Part shown: piece by piece, positions 24,135-33,667 of the stretch
Position numbering within the stretch: the first letter of the stretch is position 1
Layout: the number at the start of each line of letters is the position of its first letter
Source of the DNA: Gamarada debralockiae
Lineage: Eukaryota > Ascomycota > Leotiomycetes > Helotiales > Hyphodiscaceae
Direction: 5' to 3'
Assembly (NCBI GenBank): GCA_002803225.1
Contig: NXFV01001213.1
Coordinates: 62,001 to 126,000, forward strand
DNA: 64,000 bases
Made by a program: the position numbers and the translations under genes
The notes under the pieces: model-generated
Seen by the model: the letters and a program-made list of their open reading frames with translations, nothing else
What the model was told of the DNA's origin: nothing
Database searches by the model: none

Positions 24135-25524
24135 AGGAGGTGAAGGCTGAGACCGGAATTATGGGGTGCATTATAACTGTGCCCGGATCAGACGCCTTAC
24201 CTAGAGGCCGATGCGTGTGCATTTTGAGGCTGAACGGTCAGACAACTCCTCTCAGAACTGCCTAAATATACTAACTTCTTGACAGATCTCATCGCTGTAT
24301 TATGGCGGAAGTGATGACTCCTGGATCGACCTACGAATTTAGTGGAGTAGGTATGGTTCGGAAGAACTCGTTGCAGAAGTCGAGGACATGCCAAGATCAT
24401 GCAATCAGGACTCAGGCAAATGTACCAAGGGGACAACAGGTTCAAATTGGAGGTTCTATGTTGTTCGTCTTACATTCAATACTATGAGCTTCAAGTGTCA
24501 CCAATATTGGTCAGAATTGGGTACTGTGCAGATTGATCTGGTTACTCTAGTTGGGGGCATTTGTACTGCCATGCACCTAATACATGAAGGCTTCATAACG
24601 ACTGCACAACAAATCTGCGGGTAGGACTTTCCTTTGTTGTTATTCTCCCCAAAAATATATATATTTGAGCTTCTGAATTGTTAATACGGTTGAACGAAAT
24701 GAGGGCCATGTTTCGCAACAGAAGTTCTAGTGTTGGCGTTGTCCTCTCTGCTGAGTTGCATGACATAGAACCTGCTTTTGAAATATTGTGACTTGCCGTT
24801 TTGCTTGCCCTATTGCCTGTGTGGAAGAAACTTTGTCAACCGAGGAGGGTGACATATTGACGAGCAGTTTAGTTGCCAGGAATAATCGTCTAATCGGATT
24901 GAATTATTTAATGAGACGAATATTGTTAACTAGTTTGTTTGAAGTTGATTTGTTGATGTTAAGTGAGGGATTGAAGTGTCGAGTTTTGGTTGCGAAAGAC
25001 GAGGTTGGATTGTTAAGTCTTCCAGAAGGTTCAGTCCATTGGGTGATATCATTGAGTAATTTTTATTAATTATTATCAATCGGTGATTGAATTCATGCTT
25101 GAGGAAGCAACAGAAATTGACTTTAAAAAGAACCACTATTCCAAATATGGAAATTGTTGGTGGTGTAAAAGTGACTCTCAGAATCAGAATGAGCGAGGGT
25201 ATATGGATAGCGCTCGAAAACTGGAGTCATACCTTGTTGAAAGCCAGAGTATGTTTCAAATCTTGACGGTTTCGGATTTGAGGACTGGCATTTGAGTTGT
25301 TGATTCCGTATGAATGATTGACTTTCAAGACGGAGATATGAGCGATTTTGGGCTGGAGTAGTTGATCTAGTCCAACGATCCGGACTGTGAATCTCACAAG
25401 AGCTGAGAGTGACTGAAGATGAGAGGTCCTTGGGTGTATTATGTCTGGGAAGAGGTTCTCCTTAGACTTGATGAATCAACGGTGTCAGGAAACTTTGAAG
25501 GGTTGAAAATAGTTACACACTCTC
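24135..25524. other. intergenic, no supportable gene
   Basis: Short frames only. The stretch from 24.6 to 25.4 kb is AT-rich. Nothing recognised. Confidence 0.35.
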
Positions 25525-25652
25525 TCGAAGGAACGACCACTTGAAGAAGGAACGACTCGAAGAAGGAACGATCACTCGAAGAAAGAACGATCACTCAAAG
25601 AAGAACGATCACTCAAAGAAGAACGATCACTCAAAGAAGAACGATCACTCTC
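25525..25652. repeat. short tandem repeat, about 18-19 bp unit
   Basis: About seven copies of a unit like GAACGATCACTCAAAGAA occur. The last three or four are exact 18-mers and the first ones are diverged (GAAGGAACGACCACTTGAA type). Confidence 0.85.
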
Positions 25653-25915
25653 GAGCGGAGACTGATTTCATCTGGCTCGAGAGCCATTTATTAGCAGATT
25701 AACTTGAAATTCAGAGGTTGTCTTATGTCATTAGAATACACGCTGAACGACTATGCTCTCGCTAAGAGAAAAGTTGTTGATTGATGTGGTAGTTCCGGAC
25801 TGGGCCTCAGATATATATTTCTACCCTTAACCAGCAAGTTCCAACAGTTATTTGCCTTACCCATCGTCCAATCAATCAACGTTCAAACTCAAACAATTCT
25901 CAATTATGGCTCGCT

Positions 25916-26391
25916 CAAAACGTCAAACTCGTCCACCTCCGCGGCCGAATATGGTTCTCTCGGCGTCAAGCAAATAGAACTCTATGGCATTAGAGCTACT
26001 AAAGTCGGAATTACCTTAGTCAACCAACCTATTCGCCCAGCTTCCGACATTCTAGATAAGGTTTTTCATCATGTGCTTTCAATCCAGCACGATTATTCAA
26101 CTCCAGCCATCTTGGTCGCGCAAACGGTGGCATAATTGGGCCAAGGAATGTACCGCGTCATCAATGTCAACATTAGGGGGAGAACGAGGAAGCTCTTAAC
26201 CGGAAGAAGATGCATGAGCTCTTGAAAATCCGACACATCAAGTTCGTCTCTTCTCTGCACTTCAAGACACAGGAGATGACTATGCGGAACAATTTGGAGA
26301 CGATCATCATTGACATGACGACCGCCGGAGTAAAAGGATTCTCTGGAGCTCGAGACATCGAAAACGAGGCGACGGTCATGCGTGCGGGATG
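25916..26391 (+). pseudogene. decayed copy 3 of the EIRLMIY-motif gene family
   Basis: Fragments on the plus strand match the two minus-strand copies near 10-11 kb, but in changing frames. They are DYSTPAILVAQ (compare NNQAPTLLLALA), MYRVINVNI (compare RYRKINVNIT), KKMHELLKIRHIKFVSSLHF (compare SMSKLLEFRHIKLT) and NNLETIIIDMTTAG (compare SNDLEAFTVDLS). Stops and frame changes separate the first blocks. A TATATATA motif sits about 100 bp upstream of the ATG at 25916. The copy helps define the family's conserved blocks. Confidence 0.4.
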
Positions 26392-26801
26392 ACATCACTA
26401 AGTTTGCTGTGGGAGCTTCTACACCCGTTCAACGATTATTCTGAAAGCCAGGAGAAATCGGCGACCTTCGGGGTGGGAAGACATAAATGAATATTTGGGA
26501 TTCAAGGCAAGGCAGGAAATGGAGGGAGATTATCAGCTGTTCATCTGGAAAGCACAAAACTCTTGCGCTGCCGGGGTATTTAATGATTACAATTAGAAAC
26601 AGTATATGATACATTATCTATCTACATGTAAAACGTAAAGACTCCTACCTGTAGCCCGATCTGCCTAGCTCCAAGAGGTCAGGGGCCTTAAGGGCAGATG
26701 GTCACCAAGAAGGGTCTATTTCTCAAAGGCCGACAAGAAAAGCAGAGATTCAGTGATTCAAGTTCTCACTCAATTTTGCCATCTAGCAACCCGTCACGTC
26801 C

Positions 26802-29474
26802 TCAAACAGGATCCCATCGTGCCAACCTCCCAATTTTCTCCCCCGCATTCCGCACCACACACCATCTGCCTCCTTTGACCTCTTGCTTATTCTCCCTCCT
26901 CAAACTCTCAACAGCTTTCGCCACAAAAACCGTCCCAATAGCAGCCCCTTTCCCTTCGGCGAGATTGAACTCCCCGGTTGTAACAAAGCCAATCAGATCA
27001 TCTTCGTCGGGGACCAAGGGATGTTCGTCGTCTTGTTTGATTGCTGGGTATGGCAATGGTGGGGTTTCTAGAAGAGACTGTGCAAGCAGTCGGATGCGTT
27101 GGGGCATGGGAGTGTTCAGGGGCATTCGGGTATATTCTCTGACGGTCTTTGATTTTGGATTTGGAAGGGGCTTCGATTTTATGCTAGAAGGTATGAGCGG
27201 CAGCCATTGCTCTCGTATGGTTAGTGACGCGGTTTCAGTAGCTTCGGAAGATTGTGTGGTGATTTTAGGTGCCGGGAGTCGGTAGATTCGAGCACATGGT
27301 GCAGCTACGCCACGAGAGGCAAAAGTAAGGCGAATAGGGGCGACCGCGGGAGGTGGTGGTAGATCTGACTTAGAGGACGAAAGGAAGGAGGTAAAGGCTT
27401 TAGTGGGAAGGTGTTCGATCGGAATTTTGGGATTCAGAGGTCGCGTTTCTGATGTCCTTTGCGTATCTTGCGTTGCATCTGTTGACTCGTCACTAGACAC
27501 CGGTAACAAGTGAAGCAGTCGTTCGAAGTCGCATGCCCATCCTTGGCCAATCTCTCCCTTTCTCCCAGCATCCAAATCAAGAGATTCCCATTCAATCCTC
27601 TTTCCTTTTGGCCTTTTGTCCCAATCAGCCTTCCTTCTCAACCTCTCCTCAGCCTCCCATGCAAAACCCGCGCTTGTACCCGGAAAATCAGCTGGGAACC
27701 ATGGCACACCGTGCTCGAAATGGATTTGCCGAATTTCATCTAACCCACCAAATCGAGGGTTGCCACCAGATGACAAAGGATAATGCACTAAACCGTACCA
27801 TATGGGCAATATGCATTTCCAAGGTGCGAGGAGTGTCCAAGTTCCTTGTGCTGACGCTGCTGACGTCGTTCGAGATGTCAGAAGCATAACGGGTATTGGT
27901 GGATCGGTAGGGAGGATAGGAGGATATGATCCCGGTGGCGCTTGGGACTTTCGGCGATTGAGTGACTTTTGAGATGGAAGGCGTGCGGCCTTGCACCTCA
28001 AATCTCGGTCGAATAAGGCGGATGGCGTAGTAGATGCATCTGCTGGCCATACTGACAATGTCTGGAGAAGTGCAAAACTGGCTTCTTCGTCTGTGGGCTT
28101 AGGTACGGCTACAGTTCTGGGAGGATAGCGCAATCGTGGATCCGCAATTGAGAATGTAAGTAAGGAATTCGGAGGTAAAGACGCTGGGTTTGTGACTCCA
28201 GCTAGAGACTTGAATATCTGCCCATGACTTTCCTTAGTGCTTTCTGATCGTTGGTATGGATGCAAGATACCAAGTAAAGTCTCTGTGGATCCAGGACCAG
28301 TGATATCGATACTTCCAATTTCAAAACGCAAGTCTTGTAAATGGACTAAAGGCCGCTGTAACTTTGATAATCGAAGCAACTCATTCCACGTGTCGAGGAA
28401 CGCAGAGGGATGGACTCTGATGAACAACTGTCGGTTTGGCTTCTTCTTTGGGGGATCGACAGCCTCTTCAATCGGTTGCGAGACACACCAGATAATGGTT
28501 GCAGGAGCCACTTGTATTCGTTGATCTTTGATTTCTTTGCTCAACCATCCACTCCAACTTCGTGAACCTGACCTCCACTTCTCTCCTTTCTTTTCCCATA
28601 TTCCTTGTTCTGTCACTCCAACTGCCTTCAGAACTATCTCAAGGCTCTCTACCGAGCCCTCAAGGCTGATGGTGCTCATATAACTCATATCCCAAGCCAC
28701 TGCCCCTCTCGCTCCCGTTGCTCTGTGTGTTGGCCTATAAGACTTCTCCGTACATGTAATTGGGATCGAAAACCTCCAGAGAGGGTTCTTGGGCTCCGTC
28801 ATCTTCGCTCTCTTCGCATGCCACATATGTGTCGGCAACCAAGTCTTGTGAATCTGTCTTTTTCTAAACTTCGACTTCGGCTTCAGTGGGTCGTTTAGGA
28901 GGTTCTTTCGCAACTTCGGTCTCGCAGCTCTTGTGACTATGGCAGCACCATCCGTCCCCTTGCCCTTCATAGCTCTCTTCTTCGCAGCCAGAATTCCCAA
29001 TCGTTTCGCAGTCTCCGCTCTTATCCTCCCCCTCGAGCTCCCAGGCTTCCTCTTGCTAGGATCAACGGTCGGTGTATTATCTTCTTTCATTTCCCTCTTC
29101 GCTCGACTCTGCAATCTCTTCGGAACTCTCTTGACATTATGACTGGCGGTCCTTCTCCGCATGTCTCTCGGAACCTGCTGAAATGCTCTCGTAGTGAGAG
29201 ATTTCTTGGCGTTGTGCATGCCATCTTGTAGGGCTTTTATCTCAAACTCCCGGGATTTGAGAAAAGATTGTAGATCGAGCTCGCCATTGTTGAGCGCAGC
29301 ATCTGCGGTTTGCGTCAGAATTGATCGTGCATCTTGAAGGGATTGATGCTTGACGCGTTTGATGCGTCCGTTGGCACCGCTTTTATGGCTGCTGAACGAG
29401 GATTGTAGCGGGTCTTTGCGCTTCTTAGCTTTTGAGGTGCCAGCAGAGAGCTCTGCGCTTTTTTTTGGAGGCAT
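26802..29474 (-). CDS. POP1: RNase P/MRP subunit Pop1
   Basis: One uninterrupted exon of 890 aa. The N-terminus is basic (PPKKSAELSAGTSKAKKRK). The POP1 domain includes SFLKSREFEIKALQDGM, FQQVPRDMRRRTASHN and the diagnostic KTWLPTHMWHAKRAKM block. The central POPLD domain reads WKCILPIWYGLVHYPLS and IRQIHFEHGVPWFPADFPG, and the C-terminal region ends near VVRNAGEKIGRLARWDPV. Pop1 is the large protein scaffold that binds the catalytic RNA in both RNase P (pre-tRNA processing) and RNase MRP (rRNA processing). Length agrees with ascomycete homologues. The long antisense frames over its 3' end are shadows. Confidence 0.95.
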   Translation of the reverse strand: MPPKKSAELSAGTSKAKKRKDPLQSSFSSHKSGANGRIKRVKHQSLQDARSILTQTADAALNNGELDLQSFLKSREFEIKALQDGMHNAKKSLTTRAFQQVPRDMRRRTASHNVKRVPKRLQSRAKREMKEDNTPTVDPSKRKPGSSRGRIRAETAKRLGILAAKKRAMKGKGTDGAAIVTRAARPKLRKNLLNDPLKPKSKFRKRQIHKTWLPTHMWHAKRAKMTEPKNPLWRFSIPITCTEKSYRPTHRATGARGAVAWDMSYMSTISLEGSVESLEIVLKAVGVTEQGIWEKKGEKWRSGSRSWSGWLSKEIKDQRIQVAPATIIWCVSQPIEEAVDPPKKKPNRQLFIRVHPSAFLDTWNELLRLSKLQRPLVHLQDLRFEIGSIDITGPGSTETLLGILHPYQRSESTKESHGQIFKSLAGVTNPASLPPNSLLTFSIADPRLRYPPRTVAVPKPTDEEASFALLQTLSVWPADASTTPSALFDRDLRCKAARLPSQKSLNRRKSQAPPGSYPPILPTDPPIPVMLLTSRTTSAASAQGTWTLLAPWKCILPIWYGLVHYPLSSGGNPRFGGLDEIRQIHFEHGVPWFPADFPGTSAGFAWEAEERLRRKADWDKRPKGKRIEWESLDLDAGRKGEIGQGWACDFERLLHLLPVSSDESTDATQDTQRTSETRPLNPKIPIEHLPTKAFTSFLSSSKSDLPPPPAVAPIRLTFASRGVAAPCARIYRLPAPKITTQSSEATETASLTIREQWLPLIPSSIKSKPLPNPKSKTVREYTRMPLNTPMPQRIRLLAQSLLETPPLPYPAIKQDDEHPLVPDEDDLIGFVTTGEFNLAEGKGAAIGTVFVAKAVESLRRENKQEVKGGRWCVVRNAGEKIGRLARWDPV

Positions 29475-30053
29475 ATTGGACGGTCATGGTATTTTCCAAA
29501 CTCCCAATTGTCGGGTTGTGTCATAAGGGGAATTTTGGCAAATTCTGCCTTCCTTAGTCCGGGAGGCTCAATTCGACGGGCTATTTAATTGGTCAATTGG
29601 ACATCATAGGTGATAAGCGACTCCACCTTCCGCTTCTCCTATTTCTGTTCTTATCTTATTTTAAGGTCGTCGACATTGTTGTGTTAATTATTAATTATGC
29701 CTTTACACCAAACGTGATACTCATTGGACGCTTCTTCAATCGGCGTTGTTCACTACTCTAGGGTTTTGACCAACAGTAATAACTTTGCGAGCTTTTCTTT
29801 TGAAGTTGTGCGACTATTGTTCATAAAAATAAAAAATAAATAAATAAAAAGTAGGAGTATTCGGCCTCCGCTTTCACAAGACAGAGACTCTTCAAGTTCG
29901 ATTTGTTCAGATAACAAGCAGCTTTCAACTCCGATACCCAACTTCGACATGAATGAGCGGCGTTCATTTGCTTTACGTCACCAGTTTCAGTCATTTTCCA
30001 ACGCCTTCTACCCATATCCTTCCAGCCCAAATACCTTCCATCTAAGAGCACCT
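29475..30053. other. intergenic between Pop1 start and maltase end
   Basis: No gene is seen. The region contains the Pop1 promoter on its left side and AT-rich sequence (about 29820-29850). Confidence 0.4.
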
Positions 30054-31896
30054 TCAAAGCAACAAAGCAATCGCTTCATAAGCATCCAGAGAGATACTGC
30101 TATTTCCAACGTCCTTCAACGAGCGACCATAGCTGCTCAAAACAACTTCCTTGGCATTCACTTGCCCACTCTTCCACTCGACTTTATCAGGCGAGAAGTT
30201 GCACAAAACAAGCATTCTATCTCCCTTCTCCGATTGTCTCGTATACACCATAACTTTTTCATCCGTCTCATTCAACATTTCGAAGTTCCCATACACTACG
30301 ATATCCTTGTACTTCTTACGTATTGCAAGCATAGATCTCCAGTAGGAAAATGGGGAGGCGGGATCATCGACTTGCGATTCGGCGTTGACATCAGTGTAGT
30401 TGGGATTTGCTGACATCCAGGGCGTGGATTTTGCGGATGTGAAGCCGCCGTGGGGGCTGGAGTCCCATTGCATTGGTGTTCTGGCATTATCACGAGATTT
30501 CTTCTGGTACTCGCCCATTGCTTCTTTGAGCTCTGCGGGGTCTTTTGTTTGGAAGTTGAGGACACTTCAAGTTGTTAGACCTGCTCATGAAGAGACTCGA
30601 GACGACTAACCGCCAGTGATTCAAGGTGTTCAAATCCTTATATTCTTCAATCGGCCATTCTTTTGGCACATTGCTCATTCCCAGTTCCTGACCCTCGTAA
30701 ACGAAAGGCGTTCCGGCTTGGCAGCCAAGGAAGGTGGCCAGCATCTTCGAGCTTCGAGCACGATACTCGGGCTCGTCACTGGCAAACCGGCTCACAGAGC
30801 GCGGTTGGTCGTGATTTTCGAGATAGAGAGCATTCCAGCCGTCATTTGCGTACATGAAAGTTTGCATGGTGTTGAAGATGTTCCTCAATTTACTGAGCGG
30901 CCATTTGGGAGACTGACGGCTGAACACGCCTGTTGGACCATGGTCAATATCGACGCTACATGTCCATCAGCATGAGGCCGTATATAGGAATTCAAAGTCA
31001 ACTTACTGATCGAATTGGAAAATCATAGCCAATTCTCCGCGATCATATCCCACACTCTTGATCACCTCCTTCGGATCATGAACACAGGGCATCTCACCCA
31101 CACTGAAAGCATCATATTCCTTCAATATGCTCCCAATATCCTTCAAATACTCATGCAAATGTGGTCCAGCAGAGAAGTATCTGCTACCATCCTGCCATTC
31201 TGACTTTGGGTTCACGACTGGAGCATCTGGTAATCCAGGCTCCTTGCTGATGAAGTTGATAACGTCCATACGGAAGCCAGTAGCTCCTCGATTCAGCCAG
31301 AACCGAATGATATCGTGCACTGCGGCGCGAACTTTGGGATTTTCCCAATTCAAGTCAGGTTGCTCGACAGCAAAAAGATGGAGATAGTATTCCTGCGTAG
31401 CCTCGTCCCATTCCCAAGCGCTGCCTTGGAAAGCAGCTGCCCAATTGTTCGGTGGCTGGCGGTTTCCATTGACATCGTATCTTGCAGGACGCCAGATGTA
31501 CCAGTCTCGATATTCGTTATCTTTGGATGATCGAGACTCCTTGAACCAATCATGCTGATCACTGGTATGGTTGACCACAAGATCCATGATAAGCTTCATT
31601 CCACGACTATTCAACTCCTTAATCAATCTATCGACGTGCTCAACAGTTCCATATTGAGGATCAATGACTTTGTAGTCCGAAATGTCATATCCCATATCGA
31701 CCTGGGGAGACTTCAAGATTGGTGAAAGCCAAACACATTCAACTCCAAGCTTGTGCATGTAGTCCACTTTGGAAATGATGCCCTCCAAATCTCCAATGCC
31801 ATCGTTGTTGGAGTCTTTGTACGATGCGGGGTAAATCTGATAAACTGAAGACTCCTTCCACCAAGCTTTGTGTTGTGGGTGTGTAATGGACCCCAT
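30054..31896 (-). CDS. GH13 alpha-glucosidase / maltase, intracellular
   Basis: Exons 31896-31007, 30955-30611 and 30564-30054 (introns 51 and 46 nt) give 1746 nt, 581 aa. GH13 regions are clear: WWKESSVYQIYPASYKDSN at the start, DLVVNHTSDQHDWF (region I), GFRMDVINF with the Asp nucleophile (region II), VGEMP with the Glu acid/base (region III) and LENHDQPR with the third Asp (region IV). DNARTPMQW and a C-terminal beta domain follow. There is no signal peptide, so this is a cytosolic maltase/isomaltase type (GH13 subfamily of yeast MAL enzymes) hydrolysing maltose taken up by a permease. No permease or MAL regulator lies next to it. An open frame continues upstream of the ATG without another ATG. 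Confidence 0.93.
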
Positions 31897-32017
31897 TTTT
31901 AATGAAGAATCAAGATGGGAATTCTCAAAATTTGATGAAGATGAACCTTTGGATGAAGAAATTGTTGAATTGTTTTTATTGTATGAACTCAACTTGTGCT
32001 GTGTACCGATCCCACGT

Positions 32018-32032
32018 CCGATATTTTCTCCG
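32018..32032 (-). promoter_or_regulatory. CGG-N9-CGG direct repeat, MAL-activator-type site
   Basis: The minus strand reads CGGAGAAAATATCGG, centred about 130 bp upstream of the maltase ATG. A CGG direct repeat with a 9-bp spacer is the site type reported for maltose-responsive Zn2Cys6 regulators (yeast MAL activators, Aspergillus MalR). Binding is inferred only. Confidence 0.45.
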
Positions 32033-32039
32033 CCAAGTG

Positions 32040-32779
32040 GAAAATATTAGTGGAGAACACTAGGTTTATCGTTGCCGCAAGTGAGTCAATTCCCCACAAC
32101 TTTTTATTTATCTATTGGGACCGAGAGATTCTCTTTCTCTTCCTTTGCATAAATTAAACGTTTTCCAAGTGGAACTTCCACTGAGTTTGGACGATTCAGT
32201 CGCCCTGTTGAAGCACCACTCTGGCACGCTTCGAATAATTCAGACGCAATCTCAAAGGTTGAATGGTTTAGGACCGATCGTGACTGCGAGTTCGCAAGAG
32301 CACCGGAATCGAGCTGTCACGCCCTCGTGACTCAATCGCCATCTGATCTCGCTGTTATAGTCTGAATTTTGAAATGGGATGGATGAAGCAATTGAAAGTA
32401 ACAGCGAAAAATACAGCGACATTGATACTGACAAAGCTCCAATTGATTACTTAATCAAGTCGGATCGAATGTGGCGTTACACCAAAATACACCAAGAATT
32501 GGTGGCTTTATACTTTTGAATGGAGATAGATCCAGATCCGGCGACACGCCGAAAATTGAGTGGTTGGGTCGCCTGTCAATGGTCTTATCGGCGCAAGTGT
32601 TCGCAATAAGTTCGAGCGTGTGGTTGAGAAGGCTTTTGGGTTTCAGCATGGGATTGGGGCCCTAGCTAGGGGGTTGTTGCCAGGAACCGTCTCGCTAATT
32701 TCCATCCCAGAGACCTGATGAAAGGCTGCGTACCCCACCCGGCGACCACGTCCCAATTTTAACGCTACACGTTCGACCT
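32040..32779. other. intergenic, nothing recognised
   Basis: No gene is seen between the maltase promoter and the first direct repeat. Confidence 0.35.
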
Positions 32780-33110
32780 CGTCCTCACTCTGGTGCGCAG
32801 GCTGACTCAGGAAATGCTCAGGGTGCTCAGGGTATGCCCAGGCATGCCACCCTCGGTTCAGGTAAAAGCGGCAGTTGCTCACGTCTGGGGACTAAAACGG
32901 AACTGGCGAAGATGAGATCCGAGTCCGACTTTCGTGGTATCATGAATCAATTTTCCCTTTCTTGTGCATCGCATGGGGTTAGAAAGCTTGCCGCTCTTGC
33001 TCAGGCGCTAATCACCGTCGGCTCACCATCGGCTGAGTCAACTCGCCTGAGCACCTTGAGCAGCTCACCTGAGCAAGCCCGATCATCCTGAGCAAGATTT
33101 ACCATATCGT
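32780..33110. repeat. direct repeat copy A flanking the HET gene
   Basis: Matches copy B at about 35920-36240 in the same orientation. Both contain GTGCGYAGGCTGAYTCAG, AGCGG..GCTGCTCACGTC (one base different in copy A), the exact string GACTAAAACGGAAC and CTCAGGCGCTAATC. Both are packed with CTCAG/GCTCA motifs. The exact string sits at 32890 here and 36041 in copy B, an offset of 3151 bp. Confidence 0.75.
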
Positions 33111-33667
33111 CACGCGTTTCGACTGCTCTCTTTTTAGCCAATCACACTTGGTCTGATCTCTGTTTTCTCATAACATTTTTATCAAGAGGCCAAACAAGTT
33201 CCTAAAGATCTGCAGTGGACACTTTCTCAAAATATACCGAGTGCTAAGTCCATGGTGTCGGTTGCCAAGCCGGTGGAACGACCCTCTCCCTCGCATCTAT
33301 CCGTCGAACGATGGAATCAGAGGTTGAACGCTTATTCGATACTTCTCTTTCTTTATTTCCTTTCACTTTGGGGTCTCGATATCTCCACATCAAGTTCTAT
33401 AATTTTTTTTTTGATATTTGAATTACGGTGATTATGACGTTGACTCCGACGAGTTACTTCTGACGAACTCTATCATACTTCGGAAATTGAAACTTCACAT
33501 TTACGTACGGCCAGCGACATGCAGTAAGATAGTCGGTGAGCGCATGTGAGTATCATATATAAGGCCAGTGAACAATAATTTGCATTTATTTTATCTCTGA
33601 TGCGTCCTATGAAGTATTGCGTGCTATTAGAGAGCACCGTAATAGTGGCATCCATAATGCGGGAAGC

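Noticed and set aside
25525..25652. Possible CRISPR-like array
   Set aside because: Contiguous 18-bp tandem units without spacers in a eukaryotic sequence; a minisatellite.
26698..27285. 195-aa plus-strand frame
   Set aside because: Antisense to the C-terminal part of Pop1; no independent signature.
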